Assembly (NCBI RefSeq): GCF_009467825.1
Contig: NZ_WIOK01000003.1
Location: 1 to 64,000, forward strand
Source of the DNA: Cyclobacterium xiamenense
GTDB lineage: Bacteria > Bacteroidota > Bacteroidia > Cytophagales > Cyclobacteriaceae
Length of the DNA: 64,000 nucleotides
Direction of reading: 5' to 3'
Shown here: positions 36,719 through 44,237 of the stretch, piece after piece
Layout: each line of letters opens with the position of its first letter
Position numbering within the stretch: the stretch's first letter is position 1
Notes under the pieces: generated by a model
Told to the model about the DNA's origin: nothing
Databases searched by the model: none
What the model saw: the letters and a program-made list of their open reading frames with translations, nothing else
Translations under genes and position numbers: made by a program

Positions 36719-37579
36719 TTAGGTGGCTTTATTGGATTCAAATTCTTTTAATGTAATTCCGCTGTTCAATTTCCACTCCGTAAGTCCATTTGCATTTCTT
36801 CCCATTACCATCACTGCAGCGGTTGATGGACTAGAAAAAACGTAATCTTCTGAAAACTCAAGCCAGTTTTCGTTTCTTACCAATATACCGTTTTCGATGA
36901 GCTGCTCACGCAGTCTCTTGAAATTGTCCGTCATGGAAGGTACAATTGAATTTGCTGCTTTCGAACCCAGAAAGACTACAAAGCCATCCGATGTGGGTTC
37001 TCCTTTCGCATCCGCTCCCCTGGCTGCTTTGATGAAAAAGGTCTCTGATGCCTCCTGTTTAGGGGTTTTGAGTTCTCTTTTGACCTCGAACACCTTGTGC
37101 CCGAGCGTATTGATAAGCGTTTTGATATTCTCTATGAACTCCTCCATTTCCGCCCTATCTGATTCAGCAATGGAGGATTGTGTGGGTATTGTGGCATTTT
37201 CAATATGGTATCTGTTTACAATCTTCGCCAATTCAAAAAGCCTGTTTTCAAGGTACTTTATATGGGCTTTATTCAAATTTTCATCCTTACTAATAAACAC
37301 AATAGCTTCGTTCCAAAAGTCCTTCTGAGTTAGGTGCTGGATCAGTCGTTTGAAAACCGTTTCTGCTTCACCGATATATACCAGATCTTTACCGGTCTCA
37401 TCTTTACCAAAAAGCAAATAAATGCCAGGGTTGAGCAGGTCGGGTCTATCCGAGCAATCCTTAATTTTGATTCGTGGAATTTTATATGCCTTTCCTGTCC
37501 AATTTGAAAGTTCACACGTCATTCTGCCGTTAGGTTCTCCGTCGATTAGAAAAAGCTCAATGGTTTTACCAAATTTCAT
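36719..37579 (-). CDS. GIY-YIG nuclease-domain protein with DUF4357
   Basis: 286 residues from ATG 37579; a TTG start at 37585 is less likely. The GIY-YIG core appears as PGIYLLFGKDE and DLVYIGEAETVFKRLIQH (about 50-82), with a conserved Arg in FKRL. The C-terminal about 120 residues (FFIKAARGADAKGEPTSDGF, and AVMVMGRNANGLTEWK) match DUF4357. This two-domain arrangement is widespread in defence islands but biochemically uncharacterised as far as I know. It precedes the EEP nuclease in an AT-rich operon. Confidence 0.88.
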   Translation of the reverse strand: MKFGKTIELFLIDGEPNGRMTCELSNWTGKAYKIPRIKIKDCSDRPDLLNPGIYLLFGKDETGKDLVYIGEAETVFKRLIQHLTQKDFWNEAIVFISKDENLNKAHIKYLENRLFELAKIVNRYHIENATIPTQSSIAESDRAEMEEFIENIKTLINTLGHKVFEVKRELKTPKQEASETFFIKAARGADAKGEPTSDGFVVFLGSKAANSIVPSMTDNFKRLREQLIENGILVRNENWLEFSEDYVFSSPSTAAVMVMGRNANGLTEWKLNSGITLKEFESNKAT

Positions 37580-38020
37580 AGTCAATTATCAACGTGTATA
37601 TCAAAAACCTTGGTTCAAGAATCATTGGGTTAGCTAATTTCTTATATGTAATTCCAGTCCTAAATTAATCATTTCGCACGAGAATTCTATTTACGTACTC
37701 CATTCTGTTCTCTCAATAGCTTTTAAAGCCGCTTCGTACAACCGGTTCGTTGCAGGATTCGGGGGTTAATCTGACGGCCGATTGCTCCATCCCCAAAATA
37801 CCGGACAGCCCTGGCAGTAACGGTGCGGGGGAAAGAAGCAGGTACCGCTGCACCGGCTGCTGTTTCCGGAATCCGTTTTTGGTGAACTGCCTCTAGCTGT
37901 TGCTTCGGTTGCTAGCTCCCCACTCTCTTCTCCTCTGCGGGTGCACGGAGCGTATCGAAGGAATGGCGCTTATTATGGACCGCATCCTGCCAGCCGCAGC
38001 AAAGAGCAGTAGCTGGCGGT
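37580..38020. other. Intergenic region of about 440 bases
   Basis: No convincing coding frame. Short open frames here have mixed, low-complexity content. No hairpin, tRNA or repeat stands out. It separates the AT-rich nuclease genes from the next gene, so it may be a junction of an inserted segment. Confidence 0.5.
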
Positions 38021-38482
38021 TTACTCCCTATCGAATTCGAATTGCCTGCCTTCTTCTTCTGCCCTCTTATCCATCCCGGTGCCGATGGCCATCCCGATAA
38101 CCATGCCGATGGGGAGTCCGATCGCTAGGAAAGCCATGTTGCCAAGGCTGGACCCCAATGTAAGCCCCATGGGCAGCCCGAATAAGACCATTCCAAGTGC
38201 CAGCCACTTATTGCGGTAATGGTTTTTCGGGACCAGGTGGTGTTTCTGTTCCATTCGCTGGATGAGGTAAATTTGAAGTTTTTTACTTGCTTTTTGCCAA
38301 TTCCGACCGGTGTCCGACACCGCGTTCATCCGATCAATTTCATCGTTTATTTCGACGATGGTTTCATCGGGCAATTCCTTTGCACGCAATGCCAACAGCA
38401 GTTTATCGAGGCGAGCGTACGCCGCATGGGTTTTCCTGTTTTCGGCAATGGCGGTTCGTTTTTTAAGGGTTTTTATTTCCAT
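38021..38482 (-). CDS. Small two-TM protein of unknown function
   Basis: 153 residues. Residues 1-90 are soluble and charged (coiled-coil-like heptads around 10-60), followed by two Gly-rich TM segments (about 95-117, LALGMVLFGLPMGLTLGSSLG; and 120-138, FLAIGLPIGMVIGMAIG) and an acidic C-terminus. The Gly-rich helices may form a hairpin like those of glycine-zipper proteins. No family recognised. Confidence 0.72.
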   Translation of the reverse strand: MEIKTLKKRTAIAENRKTHAAYARLDKLLLALRAKELPDETIVEINDEIDRMNAVSDTGRNWQKASKKLQIYLIQRMEQKHHLVPKNHYRNKWLALGMVLFGLPMGLTLGSSLGNMAFLAIGLPIGMVIGMAIGTGMDKRAEEEGRQFEFDRE

Positions 38483-38517
38483 GGTTTTCTCTCGTAAAAT
38501 TCGGGGAAGCGCAGGTC

Positions 38518-38760
38518 TTAACAGGCGAACAGCATGTGCTCAAACCTGAAGCGGTCGCCTACCCCGGTTTTTCGTGAATGGGCTAGCATTTGCTCCCAAA
38601 AGTGCTCCTTTCCGACTTCGTCGATTGCCTTTTTCGGATTTTCAATCCAATAGAACGACCGGTTTCGAACAAAATTCGGTACACCATCGCCAGGGCAATC
38701 CCTGCATTCCCAAAAAGAACAGCGACCCGCAGCAGATTCGGGGAGCAGCTGCCAGGAAGC
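38518..38760 (-). other. Coding-like frame without a good start, between CDF gene and 38021 gene
   Basis: Between the CDF gene and the two-TM gene, one minus-strand frame stays open for about 80 codons up to TAA at 38518-38520 and has protein-like content (RNRSFYWIENPKKAIDEV, then GVGDRFRFEHMLFAC). No ATG is placed at its head, and it overlaps the CDF end when extended. It may be the 3' remnant of a lost gene or an unstarted small gene. I cannot name it. Confidence 0.25.
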
Positions 38761-38762
38761 AA

Positions 38763-39653
38763 TCAGGTCGTATCCCTGTACAGTTCACAGGTATTGGAAT
38801 CCAATTCCAGCTGTAGGGTATGGTGATGAAAATCGTAGCCCTTCAAGGCCTCCCGTGCGCGCTGTCGTACCTGATCTACTTTGCCGTATTCCGAAATATT
38901 CTCCAATACAAGATGGGTCGTGAATACATGGCGGGTACCATCGAGGGACCAGACATGCATGTGATGAATCGATTGCACGTGCGGCAGGGCCTGAAGTTTT
39001 GACCGGATCTCTTCCAGGTCGATTTTTCGAGGAACGCCTTGCAGCAGCAAATAAAGCGTCTCCCATAACCTGCGACCCACTCCATACAAGATAAAAAGGG
39101 TGACGCCGATTGACAGCGCGGGATCCAGAAAATACCAATCTTTAAATTGCAGGACAATGGAGACAATCAGCACGGCCAGCCAGCCCAATATATCTTCCAG
39201 CAAATGCCAGCTAATGACCTTTTCGTTTAGGGAGCTTGCTCCCCGGATTCGCCAGGCTGCGTAACCGTTGGCCGCCAGACCAATCACCGCTATCCCCATC
39301 ATCCACAAGGACTGTACCGGTTCGGGATGCTGCAACCTTTCCACCGCTTCCAGGAGTATGTACACCGAACCACCGATCAACACCAGCGCATTTACCAAAG
39401 CTCCCAGCAAGCGAAAGCGTGCATACCCAAAGCTAAAGGTATCCGTTGCCCCTTTTCGCGAGGCCTTATTTTCGAGATACCATGCCAGCCCCAGGGAAAG
39501 AGCGTCTCCGAAATCGTGCAAAGCATCTGAAATAATGGCAATGCTATTCGTAAGAAACCCACCGGCAATTTCCAGACAGGTAAAGGCAAGGTTTATAAAA
39601 AAGGCGATTTTCAGGTTTTTCGTTCCCCCTGAATGTTCATGCGAATGGGCCAT
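38763..39653 (-). CDS. Cation diffusion facilitator metal exporter
   Basis: 296 residues. The His-rich N-terminus (MAHSHEHSGG) and six TM helices precede a C-terminal cytoplasmic ferredoxin-like domain. The tetrahedral metal site pairs are seen as ISDALHDFGDALSL in TM2 and in TM5 (HLLEDILGW). It is a proton-antiporter that exports zinc, cadmium or similar divalent ions. The second half contains HVFTTHLVLEN and HHHTLQLEL, the cytoplasmic domain with further His. A 7-bp inverted repeat lies just upstream and could be a metalloregulator site. Confidence 0.93.
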   Translation of the reverse strand: MAHSHEHSGGTKNLKIAFFINLAFTCLEIAGGFLTNSIAIISDALHDFGDALSLGLAWYLENKASRKGATDTFSFGYARFRLLGALVNALVLIGGSVYILLEAVERLQHPEPVQSLWMMGIAVIGLAANGYAAWRIRGASSLNEKVISWHLLEDILGWLAVLIVSIVLQFKDWYFLDPALSIGVTLFILYGVGRRLWETLYLLLQGVPRKIDLEEIRSKLQALPHVQSIHHMHVWSLDGTRHVFTTHLVLENISEYGKVDQVRQRAREALKGYDFHHHTLQLELDSNTCELYRDTT

Positions 39654-39682
39654 TGCTTACTTTTCTCTGGTTGAAATCCATC

Positions 39683-39705
39683 TAACACCCTTATGGTGTT
39701 AACAC
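39683..39705. promoter_or_regulatory. Inverted repeats upstream of the CDF gene
   Basis: TAACACC (39683-39689) and GGTGTTA (39695-39701) flank a five-base loop, and the adjacent GTGTTAACAC (39696-39705) is itself a 10-bp palindrome. They sit about 30-50 bases before the CDF start codon, in the position of an operator or 5' leader hairpin. No adjacent regulator gene is present. Confidence 0.35.
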
Positions 39706-39867
39706 GGCAGCCATAACTCTCTGTAAAAACAGGTCCCAGTCGCCCTGGGCATAGTGGTCTGCTACGAAGGCTACACCATAAATACCGGTACGAAGCCTAT
39801 CCGCACAGGAAGGAAATGGTGTAGGTCACGGCCGCGCTACCTCTTTGCCAAAACACACTCGCCGGGC

Positions 39868-41301
39868 TCACCGTTCCCGCAGCAAATACTCCCCGTAGCG
39901 CAGGACCGAGGGTAGCAGGTTCTTTCGGTTCCGGGCACGATCGGTAAAGCCCTCCAACTGTTCCCGGGAAATGTGGCGCCCGCCTACCCAAACCCCCAGC
40001 GGTTTCCGAAGCGTGTTTGGATCTTTTAGCGGATTGCCTTCCACCAATACCAGGTTGGCCTTCTTGCCCACCTCCACCGTGCCGGTATTGGCCAGAAAGT
40101 CATGGGTTTTTGCCGGATTGACGGTGGCGGTTTGTAGCGCCTCAAAAGCACTCAGGCCGGCTTCCCGGTAAAAGGCCAGCTCCTGATGCATCGAGACACC
40201 GGCCGGAGTGATGCCAATGCCGGCATCGGTACCGGCGACCAGGTTGACACCCGCCTCCTGCAATTTGCGAACGGCAAGCAGGTGAAAGCGGTGCTGCGCC
40301 AAAATCTTGCCTGCCAGCAGGGAATCGCCCGTTGCTGCCCCTGCCCACCGTTGGTACTGGGCCTCGCTATCCACCATCCGGATGAGTGGATTCATGAAAT
40401 TCAGTTCGGGGGCCTCCAGTATCCGTGCTTCGGTCAGCAGGCGGTAAATATTGAAATACACGACCAGCGTGGGACAGTGTGCGGCCGAGGGAAAGGAGGC
40501 GTAGTCTGCCACTACCCGGTCCAAACCGGCGGTATCCAATTGGTAGTTCAGGGCCTGCTGCACGATGTCTTCTGTATGTTCCACGCTGACAATCTCCTCC
40601 CGCAGGTGTGCCGCATAGGGAAGGGCCGCCGAGGGATGGGCGGCGATGTCCAACTCCTGCAATCGGCACTCCTCCAAAATGGCCTCAAAAAGCTCCGGCG
40701 TCAGTCCATTGTAGGTTTTGATAAAATCATAGCCCCGGGCCTTGTAGCTTGCCACCTTTTCCCGGGCCTGCGCTACAGAAACAAGTTGCAGGTTATCGTC
40801 TCCCGCGTAATCAGACCCGGTCAGCTTGGGGCCGGAGGTATAGAAGTCCGGCGCCAGCAATTCGCCCTGGCTTATGGATTCCTTCAGGCGCAGGTGCATG
40901 GGCTGCCCCCAAAGGTTTCGGACGGAGGTTATCCCGTTCGCCAGGTACAATCCCAATTCCTGGGCATCCCAGACGTGCACGTGCATGTCCGTCATACCGG
41001 GCATCAGGTACCCCTGTTCCCCGTCGATAACCGGGATCCCGGGCGCTTCCAGATCGGGAGCGATCGCGGCGATCTGCCCCTCCCGGACCAGCACCCGTTG
41101 GTCGGTGACTACCGTATCGGACGTCATGGGTACGATTTGTACGTTTTTGATGAGGTAATCGCGCTGCTGCCAGGCGGCATGCTCCGTTATTTTCAGGTAG
41201 GAAAGGCTGCGTTGCTCCAGCAGGATCGCCGCCAGCAGCGTCAGTAAAACGACCTGCAGCAACCCAAACGCGATCCAGCTTACTTTTTTGACTCGTTTCA
41301 T
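39868..41301 (-). CDS. Imidazolonepropionase-like amidohydrolase
   Basis: 477 residues from ATG 41301, chosen because it overlaps the upstream stop as ATGA. An N-terminal signal anchor (about 5-27) precedes the amidohydrolase core: MHVHVWD (HxH), FIKTYNGL (bridging Lys), IAAHPSA and VEHTEDI (metal His), and GTDAGIG (metal Asp). These Xaa-Pro-dipeptidase/imidazolonepropionase-related enzymes are exported and act on unknown amides. The upstream genes are two DUF4386 membrane proteins in the same operon. Confidence 0.88.
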   Translation of the reverse strand: MKRVKKVSWIAFGLLQVVLLTLLAAILLEQRSLSYLKITEHAAWQQRDYLIKNVQIVPMTSDTVVTDQRVLVREGQIAAIAPDLEAPGIPVIDGEQGYLMPGMTDMHVHVWDAQELGLYLANGITSVRNLWGQPMHLRLKESISQGELLAPDFYTSGPKLTGSDYAGDDNLQLVSVAQAREKVASYKARGYDFIKTYNGLTPELFEAILEECRLQELDIAAHPSAALPYAAHLREEIVSVEHTEDIVQQALNYQLDTAGLDRVVADYASFPSAAHCPTLVVYFNIYRLLTEARILEAPELNFMNPLIRMVDSEAQYQRWAGAATGDSLLAGKILAQHRFHLLAVRKLQEAGVNLVAGTDAGIGITPAGVSMHQELAFYREAGLSAFEALQTATVNPAKTHDFLANTGTVEVGKKANLVLVEGNPLKDPNTLRKPLGVWVGGRHISREQLEGFTDRARNRKNLLPSVLRYGEYLLRER

Positions 41302-41990
41302 GACAGGCTGGCAACTGGTTGAGAAAAACGCCGACCGACACCTCGGTAAAGCAGCCAAAAAGCAAAGCCAATCTCGGAAAGCGCCATGGGTACGCTCGCC
41401 ACCGTTTCAATCATTGAAATGGACTCCGCATGGCTGGAAAAGACCATTCTGGCCAGGTGAATACCGATATAGCAACTACCTGCCACCAGCAATAACCCCC
41501 CAAAATAAGAGGGCACGAACCGCGCGCGGAGGGTTAGGTAACCCAGCCCGAGCAGGTGAAACCCAAACAGGATCAATCCCTGGGACCAAACCGTTTCAAA
41601 ACGCTGCAGCGCCAGCAGTACTTCGGCAGGAGGGGCAGCTGTTTCCACAAGGGCGAGCGCCTCCACCAAATGGGCAACTGCCGCCAGCAATACGAACGCA
41701 TACACCACCCGGATCAGGGCAGTGAGCGCCGAAAGGCGGGGATGGACTTCCCTCAGAAATCCATGCAAGCTGCCTGCTACCAGTAGGTCCAACAACACAA
41801 TCGCTCCCCAGGCCCCAATTCCGTAGCGGAAAAGCAAAGCCGAGGACTGCAGGTTGCCATAGGTTTCCTCCGGACTGCCTGAATCGATCAGGCCCCCGTA
41901 TACATGCCCGTAGGCGAAGCCCGCTGCCAGGGCCATGGCGATCAGTGACAGCCCGGATAAACGAGCCATATTTCGTTTAGTTCGATTCAT
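41298..41990 (-). CDS. DUF4386 membrane protein, second copy
   Basis: 230 residues with about six TM helices. It begins MNRTKRNMARLSGLSLI, followed by ALAAGFAYGHVYGGL, and continues with the DUF4386 pattern (FETVWSQGLILFGFHLLGLGYL). It overlaps the next gene by ATGA, so translation is coupled. It is paralogous to the gene directly upstream. Function unknown. Confidence 0.85.
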   Translation of the reverse strand: MNRTKRNMARLSGLSLIAMALAAGFAYGHVYGGLIDSGSPEETYGNLQSSALLFRYGIGAWGAIVLLDLLVAGSLHGFLREVHPRLSALTALIRVVYAFVLLAAVAHLVEALALVETAAPPAEVLLALQRFETVWSQGLILFGFHLLGLGYLTLRARFVPSYFGGLLLVAGSCYIGIHLARMVFSSHAESISMIETVASVPMALSEIGFAFWLLYRGVGRRFSQPVASLS

Positions 41991-42699
41991 CCGCTTTCAA
42001 TGTACTGGTAAAAAAACCTTTTTTCAACAAATACCCGGTAAGGGTGACTTCTCCCAGGATGGCCGTTACTCCCACCAGGGCGGCCAGCCAGATTTCGTTA
42101 CCGGGAGCTAGAAAATTGCCAAGCGATTCCATTTCGTAACCAATGCCTGCCAACATCATCAGGAGCCCCAACCAGCCGGGCAGGGAAGATCGGTACAGCA
42201 GGAGACCCAGAAGCAGACAGTGAAGGCCAAAAAACGTCCCGGCGATCAGGTAACCGACCCGATGGGCCTCCATAAAGAGTAGACTCATCGATTGAAGTTG
42301 CGGTGCGTCAAATCCTGTGAGGAAATCCGGTGCCAAAGCGGTCTGTAAGGCCAGGTAATGATTGAGCAAATTCAAGCTACCTATCGCCGGATGAGCCAGT
42401 AGCCGCAACACCATTGCCGTCAGCGCCAGCGTCTGCCCATAGGCACGAAACAACTTGAACAACAATATCGAAATGATCGCATCCAATAGAAAAGCCACCA
42501 GATCGAATACCAATCCCAGGCGAAACAAGCCTTCCTCGCCCGAGATATTCAGGGAGGTGGCCACCGCATCATCCGAAACGATCAAACTACTCCGGATGTA
42601 CCCTTGACTGAAGCCAGCCAAAACGATTACCAAAAGGTACATGAGGCCCGTTTGCCTCATGTACACCTTTCTTTCCGATCGTTCATCTAGTGGATTCAT
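41977..42699 (-). CDS. DUF4386 membrane protein, first copy
   Basis: 240 residues from ATG 42699; the longer form would start at GTG 42750 and is less likely. The sequence begins MNPLDERSERKVYMRQTG and has about six TM helices with SLNLLNHYLAL and the family's C-terminal GWLGLLMMLAGIGYEMESL. The stop overlaps the start region of the second DUF4386 gene (14 bases). A DUF6567 gene ends 22 bases away on the same strand. Function of the domain is unknown. Confidence 0.85.
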   Translation of the reverse strand: MNPLDERSERKVYMRQTGLMYLLVIVLAGFSQGYIRSSLIVSDDAVATSLNISGEEGLFRLGLVFDLVAFLLDAIISILLFKLFRAYGQTLALTAMVLRLLAHPAIGSLNLLNHYLALQTALAPDFLTGFDAPQLQSMSLLFMEAHRVGYLIAGTFFGLHCLLLGLLLYRSSLPGWLGLLMMLAGIGYEMESLGNFLAPGNEIWLAALVGVTAILGEVTLTGYLLKKGFFTSTLKADESN

Positions 42700-42721
42700 A
42701 GCGAAATATCCGTATCCACGT

Positions 42722-43093
42722 TTACTTGGTGAATTCCACCACCGTCCCACTCACGGTCAGGGTGCGCTTGTAGTAAAAGGGAGGTACCCCACCCACATGT
42801 TCTTCGGTAAGGATATTGGTAAGGGTACGGCTACCGGATGTCAAATCTGCCTCCTTCAGCATGGCCGCATAGGCTTCGTTGTAGAGGTTTTTCCGATTCG
42901 TCCCGCCAAAAATCAATACGTAGTCGACCGATGCCGATCCTTTTACCTGTCCCAGTACCTCAAAATTTTTGCTGCCCAGGTATACTTCGGTGCTGTTTTG
43001 GTTTTGGTTTAAAATCCAGGCCTGATTGACGCCACAAGATCCCAGCCCGATAACTACCATCAGGGCAATAACTGCAATTCGTACGTTTTTCAT
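42722..43093 (-). CDS. DUF6567-family lipoprotein, copy A
   Basis: 123 residues. The signal peptide ends in a lipobox (IGLGSC), followed by VNQAWILNQNQN, the start of the mature domain. The rest is beta-rich with VDYVLIFGGTNRKNLYNEAY. It overlaps the stop of the upstream alcohol dehydrogenase gene by ATGA. A close relative is at 55560-55931 (about 30 differences over 123 positions by eye). The lipid anchor suggests an outer-membrane-associated protein; the function of DUF6567 is unknown. Confidence 0.82.
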   Translation of the reverse strand: MKNVRIAVIALMVVIGLGSCGVNQAWILNQNQNSTEVYLGSKNFEVLGQVKGSASVDYVLIFGGTNRKNLYNEAYAAMLKEADLTSGSRTLTNILTEEHVGGVPPFYYKRTLTVSGTVVEFTK

Positions 43094-44130
43094 GTTGTTT
43101 GTTGTTTAAGCTTTGAAATGGATTGAAAGGATGTAAAATCCTCTGAGTTGATAATAATGATGTTTCCTTTTTTGTGACCGGAGTCGATGTATTGGTGTGC
43201 TTCGGAAAGCCTTGCAAGCGGGTATTGCCGGTCGATCACGGTCCGTAACTTGCCCGCTTGCTGCAGCTCCAGCACCTCCGCCAAGAGCATGCGAAGCTGA
43301 TCTTCGGAAAGCAAGCCGGTCGCTGCAAAGACGGCTTTTTTGGACGAAAAGAACCGGGTAAACAGCATTTGCGCCAGCAGCGAGAATTTGAGTACGGGGG
43401 AATAGTAGGTGCCTTGTTTTTTCAATACCCGTTTGCATTCGGTAAAGGAGCGTTTGCCCAGGGTATCGAAGATGAGGTCGTAGCGGTTGTCACCTCGTGT
43501 AAAATCTTCCTTTGTGTAGTCCAGCACACGACGGGCACCCAGGGATTTTACCAGGCCCGCGTTCTTGCCGCTGCATACCCCCGTGACTTCCGCGCCGAGG
43601 TGCCGGGCAATCTGTACAGCGGCCGTACCCAGGCTTCCGGAGGCGCCATTGATCAGAACCTGATCTCCCGGTTTTACCCGACCGAGACACTTTAGGTAAT
43701 TATAGGACGTCAGGTGGCCATCGCAGAAGGTGGCTGCCTCGGAAAAACCCAGTGTTTCCGGTAGGGGCAGTACGACGCAGTTGGCCTTTAGGGTCAGGTA
43801 TTCCGCATTGGCACCAAATCCAAGGGTGGTCTCACCAAAAACCCGGTCCCCGACCTGGAAGTTGCGGACTTCGGCTCCTATTCCTGCAATGTATCCGGCA
43901 AATCCGGTGCCCGGTATGGAGTTTTTTGGTTTTAATAGCCCCAGAAAAAGACGTGCAAACCAGGGCTTCCCGCTTCGCATCATGCCGTCGGCTGTTGTAG
44001 CCGAGGAGGCGATCACTTTCACCAACACTTCATCCGGGGCAGGCCGGGGCTTGCTAACCTGCTGCAATTTCAGGACGGATGCAGGGCCGTATCCGGTCGC
44101 CCGGATGGCTTCCATTTTTTCGTTGTTCAT
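43090..44130 (-). CDS. Zinc-less medium-chain (quinone oxidoreductase-like) dehydrogenase
   Basis: 346 residues from ATG 44130. The GroES-like N-terminal domain and a Rossmann domain with the NADPH-binding NGASGSLGTAAVQIARH (about 150) are clear. The structural zinc cysteines of alcohol dehydrogenases are absent, so it resembles quinone reductase or NAD(P)-dependent enoyl reductases of the MDR superfamily. It is downstream of the AraC-type regulator and coupled to the DUF6567 gene. Reaction unknown. Confidence 0.9.
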   Translation of the reverse strand: MNNEKMEAIRATGYGPASVLKLQQVSKPRPAPDEVLVKVIASSATTADGMMRSGKPWFARLFLGLLKPKNSIPGTGFAGYIAGIGAEVRNFQVGDRVFGETTLGFGANAEYLTLKANCVVLPLPETLGFSEAATFCDGHLTSYNYLKCLGRVKPGDQVLINGASGSLGTAAVQIARHLGAEVTGVCSGKNAGLVKSLGARRVLDYTKEDFTRGDNRYDLIFDTLGKRSFTECKRVLKKQGTYYSPVLKFSLLAQMLFTRFFSSKKAVFAATGLLSEDQLRMLLAEVLELQQAGKLRTVIDRQYPLARLSEAHQYIDSGHKKGNIIIINSEDFTSFQSISKLKQQTT

Positions 44131-44237
44131 GACGTTACCTTGTTGATTCGGAACAAAGTTGCGCCAGGGAAGCATGACAAAAGTTCGGGAAAAGGAAAAA
44201 GAGGTTCGGAATTATAATCCGGAACCAATTAATCGGA

